Shown in pieces: positions 6,549 through 8,851 of a stretch of 8,851 nt of DNA. The position numbers and the translations under genes are program-made. Under the pieces are notes generated by a model. It was given only the letters and a program-made list of their open reading frames with translations. It did not search any database and was not told the DNA's origin. Each line of letters opens with the position of its first letter. The stretch's first letter is position 1. Origin of the DNA: an uncultured Oscillospiraceae bacterium (GTDB lineage Bacteria; Bacillota; Clostridia; Oscillospirales; Oscillospiraceae); the NCBI GenBank assembly GCA_934553255.1, contig CAKTEZ010000038.1, positions 1 to 8,851 of the forward strand. Direction: 5' to 3'.

Positions 6549-6577
6549 ATTTTATCGTATTTATAAGCGGTTTGCAA
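6549..6577 (-). promoter_or_regulatory. Sigma-A promoter of the CmpB-type gene
   Basis: On the minus strand TTGCAA (complement of 6572-6577) and TAAAAT (complement of 6549-6554) are spaced by 17 bp. The start would be near 6542, about 30 bases before ATG 6512. The -35 box begins within 10 bp of the stop codon of the upstream ATPase gene. The region is clearly more A/T-rich than the flanking coding sequence. Confidence 0.8.
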
Positions 6578-6585
6578 CAGACAGC

Positions 6586-8637
6586 TTACAGGGTTTGAAT
6601 ATGAACGCCCTCGCGTCCGGCGAGACAGCGCGCCTCGCGGTGCTGGCAGGTCAGGAGAAGGATCTGCCGACGGCGGCTCTCCTCCAGCAGAAGCTCCAAT
6701 GCCTGCGCGCAGCGCGCGTCGTCGAAGCGGACGAGCGCGTCGTCCAGCACGAGCGGCACAGACTTGTCCGCGTCCAATACCAACCCGCAGATGGCGAGCC
6801 GCACGGCGAGGTAGAGCTGGTCCGCCGCGCCCTGACTGAGCGAGCCGACGTCGCGCGCGATGGGGCTGCCGGTCTCCTCGGCGGCGGCGTGAAAGCTGCG
6901 GTCGAGCAGCACGGCGCGGTATTTGCCGCCCGTCATGCGTTCAAACAACTCCGCCGCGCGCAGCCCGAGCGCGGGAGAGAAGCGGCTCTGGAGCGCGGTG
7001 TTCGCCCGCGCGAGCGCGTCCATCGCCAGCGCGATGGCGTCGTACTCGCCCTGCAGGACCTCGCGTTCCGCCCGCTTTTCGGCAAGCGCGCTTTCTGTGT
7101 CGGCCCATTCGCCGAGGGCGCGGCTGCGGCCCGCCGTGTAGTCGATGCGGCGCTGTGCCTCGCGCGCCGCGGCCTCGCAGTCCGCGAGCGCGGCCTGCAG
7201 CGCCTCGCGGCTCTGCACGGGGCGTTCCACCGGCTCGGCGGGCGGCTCGCTCCCCTTGGCTTGCTCGGCGAGCGTTTCGTAGCGCACCCGCGCGGTCTGC
7301 TCTGCGTTCGTCAGCTCGGCAAATGTATCCCAGCGGGCGAGATTTTCACGGAGGTACGCCGCGGCATGGGCGAGATCGCGCACACCGAGCGCGGCGAGCA
7401 GGCTGCGTTCCGCCTCGCGGTACAGCCTCTGCTGCGTCTCTGCCGCGGTCCGCGCCGTCTGAAGCGCCCGTTCCAGCGCGGCGCGCTCGTCCGTGCGCGC
7501 CCTCCGCGCCTTTCGGGATCTTGCACCGTCAAGGGCAAGAAGAACGAGAAGCGCCAGAGCGGACACGACCCTTCCGATGAGCGATACGGTGTGCGGCAGC
7601 GCGGGGACAAACAGGAAGCCCAGTCCCACGGCGGTACATATTATAATGTAGGGCAGCAGCGGACGGGAGCGCGCCGGCGGCGCGGCGTCAAACGCGCCCA
7701 ACGCGGCCTCTGCGTCTGCGCGCTGCGCTTCGGCGGCCTCCGCCGCAGCTTGGAGCGGTTCGAGCGCGGCGAGCCTTGCGCGGCTCTCCTCCAGCGTCTC
7801 TCGTGCGGGCGTTCCGCTCTCGCGCAGCAGGCGGTAGAACTGTTCGGCCTCCGCGTCCGCGCGCTGCCACGACTCTCTGGCGTCGGCGACGGCGCGCAGA
7901 CGGTCCTGTGCGTCGGCAAGGTCGTGGCGTCTGAGCGCCGCGCGGAGCGCCTCCGCCTGCTCCGTGCGGTCCGACAGCGCGTTCTCCGCTGCGCGCTGCT
8001 CGGCGGAAAGCTGCCGCAGCTCGGCGGCGGTATCCTCCAGCGCGGCGATCTCCGCGTCCAGCGCGGGGATACGGCCGGTCTTGTTGTGCCTGCGGGCGTT
8101 GAGCTGACGGCGCAGCGCCGCCTCTGCCTCCGTGTAGGAAACGCCCTCCTCGCCCGTGGTGATGAGCGCCGCGATACGCCGCTCCAACTCCGCGTCGGAG
8201 TCCACGGCGATGCCGCTCTGTCGGATAAAGGCGCTGCGCTCGTATACCTCGCGCGGTACGCCTGTGAGCTGCTCGCCGCAGTCGGCGGCGGTCAGCCCCA
8301 GCACGGCCTCGCTCGTTCCGGTGTAGACGGCGGAAAAGCGGCCCATCGGCGCATTGGCGCGCGCCGTGTCGCGCGTGAGCGTGACGGCAGAGCCGTCGTC
8401 CAAAACGAGGTCGAGCCGACCCTGCATGGCGCTGCCGCTCCATGGGGCATAAAGGTTTTTATCCGCGGCTGCGCCGCGCTCGCGCGTCGGCAGACCGTAG
8501 AGCATCACGCGCAGAAAGGCGGTCAGGGTCGATTTGCCTGCTTCGTTCGGCGCTTCTATGATATTAAGTCCCTCGGAAAAGCACAGCGCGCGGCGCTCCA
8601 GCTTGCCGAAGGTGGCGTTGAGCGAACGGAATTGCAT
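6586..8637 (-). CDS. SMC/YhaN-like AAA ATPase with a mid-coiled-coil transmembrane hairpin
   Basis: A 683-residue ABC-class (SbcC/RecF/SMC-like) ATPase. The N-terminal half-domain has Walker A APNEAGKST (29-37). The C-terminal half-domain has the signature LSQGAADQLYLAVRLA (600-615) and Walker B VPLVLDDALVRFDD (627-640). The centre (about 165-550) is Ala/Glu/Arg-rich coiled coil interrupted by two hydrophobic helices (about 328-345 and 350-369) followed by the basic stretch GARSRKARRAR. This is a membrane hairpin at the apex, with both arms and the ATPase head in the cytoplasm. There is no Zn-hook CxxC. The layout matches YhaN-type proteins, thought to work with a YhaO/SbcD-like nuclease in DNA end processing, but no such gene is adjacent and this protein is shorter than Bacillus YhaN. 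The frame opens at 8703, but ATG 8637 is preferred: GAGGAG sits eight bases upstream and FRSLNATFGKL is the normal family N-terminus. Transcribed from the promoter at 8694-8722. Confidence 0.88.
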   Translation of the reverse strand: MQFRSLNATFGKLERRALCFSEGLNIIEAPNEAGKSTLTAFLRVMLYGLPTRERGAAADKNLYAPWSGSAMQGRLDLVLDDGSAVTLTRDTARANAPMGRFSAVYTGTSEAVLGLTAADCGEQLTGVPREVYERSAFIRQSGIAVDSDAELERRIAALITTGEEGVSYTEAEAALRRQLNARRHNKTGRIPALDAEIAALEDTAAELRQLSAEQRAAENALSDRTEQAEALRAALRRHDLADAQDRLRAVADARESWQRADAEAEQFYRLLRESGTPARETLEESRARLAALEPLQAAAEAAEAQRADAEAALGAFDAAPPARSRPLLPYIIICTAVGLGFLFVPALPHTVSLIGRVVSALALLVLLALDGARSRKARRARTDERAALERALQTARTAAETQQRLYREAERSLLAALGVRDLAHAAAYLRENLARWDTFAELTNAEQTARVRYETLAEQAKGSEPPAEPVERPVQSREALQAALADCEAAAREAQRRIDYTAGRSRALGEWADTESALAEKRAEREVLQGEYDAIALAMDALARANTALQSRFSPALGLRAAELFERMTGGKYRAVLLDRSFHAAAEETGSPIARDVGSLSQGAADQLYLAVRLAICGLVLDADKSVPLVLDDALVRFDDARCAQALELLLEESRRRQILLLTCQHREARCLAGREGVHIQTL

Positions 8638-8693
8638 CGCGGTTCTCCTCAAAATCGACAGAGTGTATATTTTTTGTGCGGCCGGTAAATAAC

Positions 8694-8722
8694 AGTATAG
8701 CACCTCTTGCTCCGTTTGTCTT
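8694..8722 (-). promoter_or_regulatory. Probable sigma-A promoter of the SMC-like ATPase gene
   Basis: On the minus strand a good -10 box TATACT (complement of 8694-8699) lies 17 bp from AAGACA (complement of 8717-8722), which matches only the GACA part of the consensus -35. The start would be near 8687, leaving a leader of about 50 bases before ATG 8637. The upstream extended frame begins at 8703, inside the promoter, which supports the shorter start of the protein. Confidence 0.6.
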
Positions 8723-8736
8723 CAAAATATTTTTGA
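8722..8736. repeat. A/T-rich inverted repeat between divergent promoters
   Basis: TCAAAA (8722-8727) and TTTTGA (8731-8736) flank TAT. The palindrome abuts the -35 of the ATPase promoter and lies about 29 bp upstream of the rightward promoter. It could be an operator or simply part of the A/T-rich upstream element; nothing in the sequence decides between these. Confidence 0.4.
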
Positions 8737-8737
8737 G

Positions 8738-8793
8738 AAAAGCTGAAAAATTAGAAAAAAGCAGTTGACAAACGGTGCGCGGCGTGGTAATCT
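8738..8793 (+). promoter_or_regulatory. Strong rightward sigma-A promoter with UP-element-like tract, possibly of an rRNA operon
   Basis: A perfect -35 TTGACA (8765-8770), a 17-bp spacer and -10 TAATCT (8788-8793) point out of the window. Immediately upstream, 8738-8760 is almost pure A with some T, as in UP elements that boost rRNA promoters through the RNA polymerase alpha subunit. Transcription would start near 8800. The strength of the boxes is seen; the identity of the gene served is inferred from the leader that follows. Confidence 0.75.
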
Positions 8794-8799
8794 ATCAAC

Positions 8800-8851
8800 T
8801 GTTCCGCGGTTGGAGCGTGTACCTTGTAAATTAAACAACGAAGAACTTGAC
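8800..8851 (+). promoter_or_regulatory. Leader resembling a Firmicute rRNA operon leader (16S expected to the right)
   Basis: The transcribed stretch contains GTACCTTGTAAATTAAACAA (8819-8838) followed by CGAAGAACTTGAC. Motifs of the type ACCTTGAAAACT plus an A-rich AACAA run occur in pre-16S leaders and rRNA spacers of Clostridia and relatives, where boxA-like antitermination sequences lie. There is no start codon with a ribosome site, and the window ends before any 16S sequence. The call rests on similarity by memory and on the strong promoter upstream. Confidence 0.5.

Noticed and set aside
4614..6566. 650-codon plus-strand frame opposite mrp and the CmpB-type gene
   Set aside because: It runs across a strong terminator hairpin and two intergenic regions, and is antisense to two recognised proteins.
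6564..6588. TAAGC/GCTTA inverted repeat as terminator of the ATPase gene
   Set aside because: Only five base pairs with a 15-base gap, including the stop codon, and without a U-tract. It overlaps the CmpB promoter.
6586..8637. Classification of the ATPase as SbcC or RecN
   Set aside because: SbcC has a Zn-hook CxxC and no membrane helices, and RecN lacks the membrane hairpin; the central transmembrane pair points to YhaN-type proteins instead.
6541..8688. 715-codon plus-strand frame opposite the SMC-like ATPase
   Set aside because: Its translation is Arg/Ala/Gly-rich without motifs, while the minus strand shows Walker A, signature and Walker B in the right order.
1..8851. CRISPR array, insertion sequence, toxin-antitoxin or defence module
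   Set aside because: No regularly spaced repeats, transposase motifs or small paired toxin-antitoxin frames could be found; the integrase is the only mobility gene.

Overview
The window reads as chromosome from a GC-rich, spore-forming Gram-positive bacterium of the Clostridia, most likely an Oscillospiraceae/Ruminococcaceae-type gut anaerobe. The evidence is AGGAG-type ribosome binding sites, sigma-A promoters with 17-bp spacers, a YaaH/SleL-like LysM cortex hydrolase, a clostridial CmpB-type membrane protein, a DUF362 ferredoxin and a clostridial-type Mrp ATPase. The genus is an inference; no rRNA body is present to settle it.

Left edge (1-1331): the 3' part of a tRNA-Lys (anticodon TTT, CCA encoded) and its terminator, followed 100 bp later by a complete phage/ICE-type tyrosine recombinase. 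This is the usual layout of an element integrated at a tRNA 3' end. Nothing else of a mobile element follows: the integrase gene runs 25 bp into the convergent gene, so it looks like a remnant or one end of an element whose rest lies outside the window.

Centre (1307-4758): a minus-strand LysM-LysM-GH18 gene (spore peptidoglycan hydrolase type) is divergent from a plus-strand two-gene unit. That unit is a DUF362 protein with two [4Fe-4S] motifs followed by a pyridoxal/pyridoxamine kinase, driven by a clear TTGCAA-17-TATAAT promoter. The unit converges on mrp, with a perfect 20-bp hairpin between them whose U-tract serves the minus strand.

Right half (4776-8851): three minus-strand genes in series, each with its own recognisable sigma-A promoter. 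In order of transcription they are an SMC/YhaN-like ATPase with a transmembrane hairpin in the middle of its coiled coil, a CmpB-type five-helix membrane protein with a long charged coiled-coil tail, and an Mrp/ApbC Fe-S carrier P-loop ATPase with an extra N-terminal cysteine cluster. The right margin (8704-8851) carries no gene. It holds an A/T-rich tract, a TTGACA-17-TAATCT promoter pointing out of the window, and a leader resembling those of Firmicute rRNA operons, so a 16S gene may lie just to the right.

Two genes concern iron-sulfur chemistry (DUF362 ferredoxin, Mrp) and one supplies the PLP cofactor. Otherwise the genes look like independent housekeeping units. I do not see a clear-cut new multi-gene system. 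The most unusual items are the membrane-anchored SMC ATPase without its usual nuclease partner, the stripped-down integrase at tRNA-Lys, and the DUF362-PLP kinase pairing.
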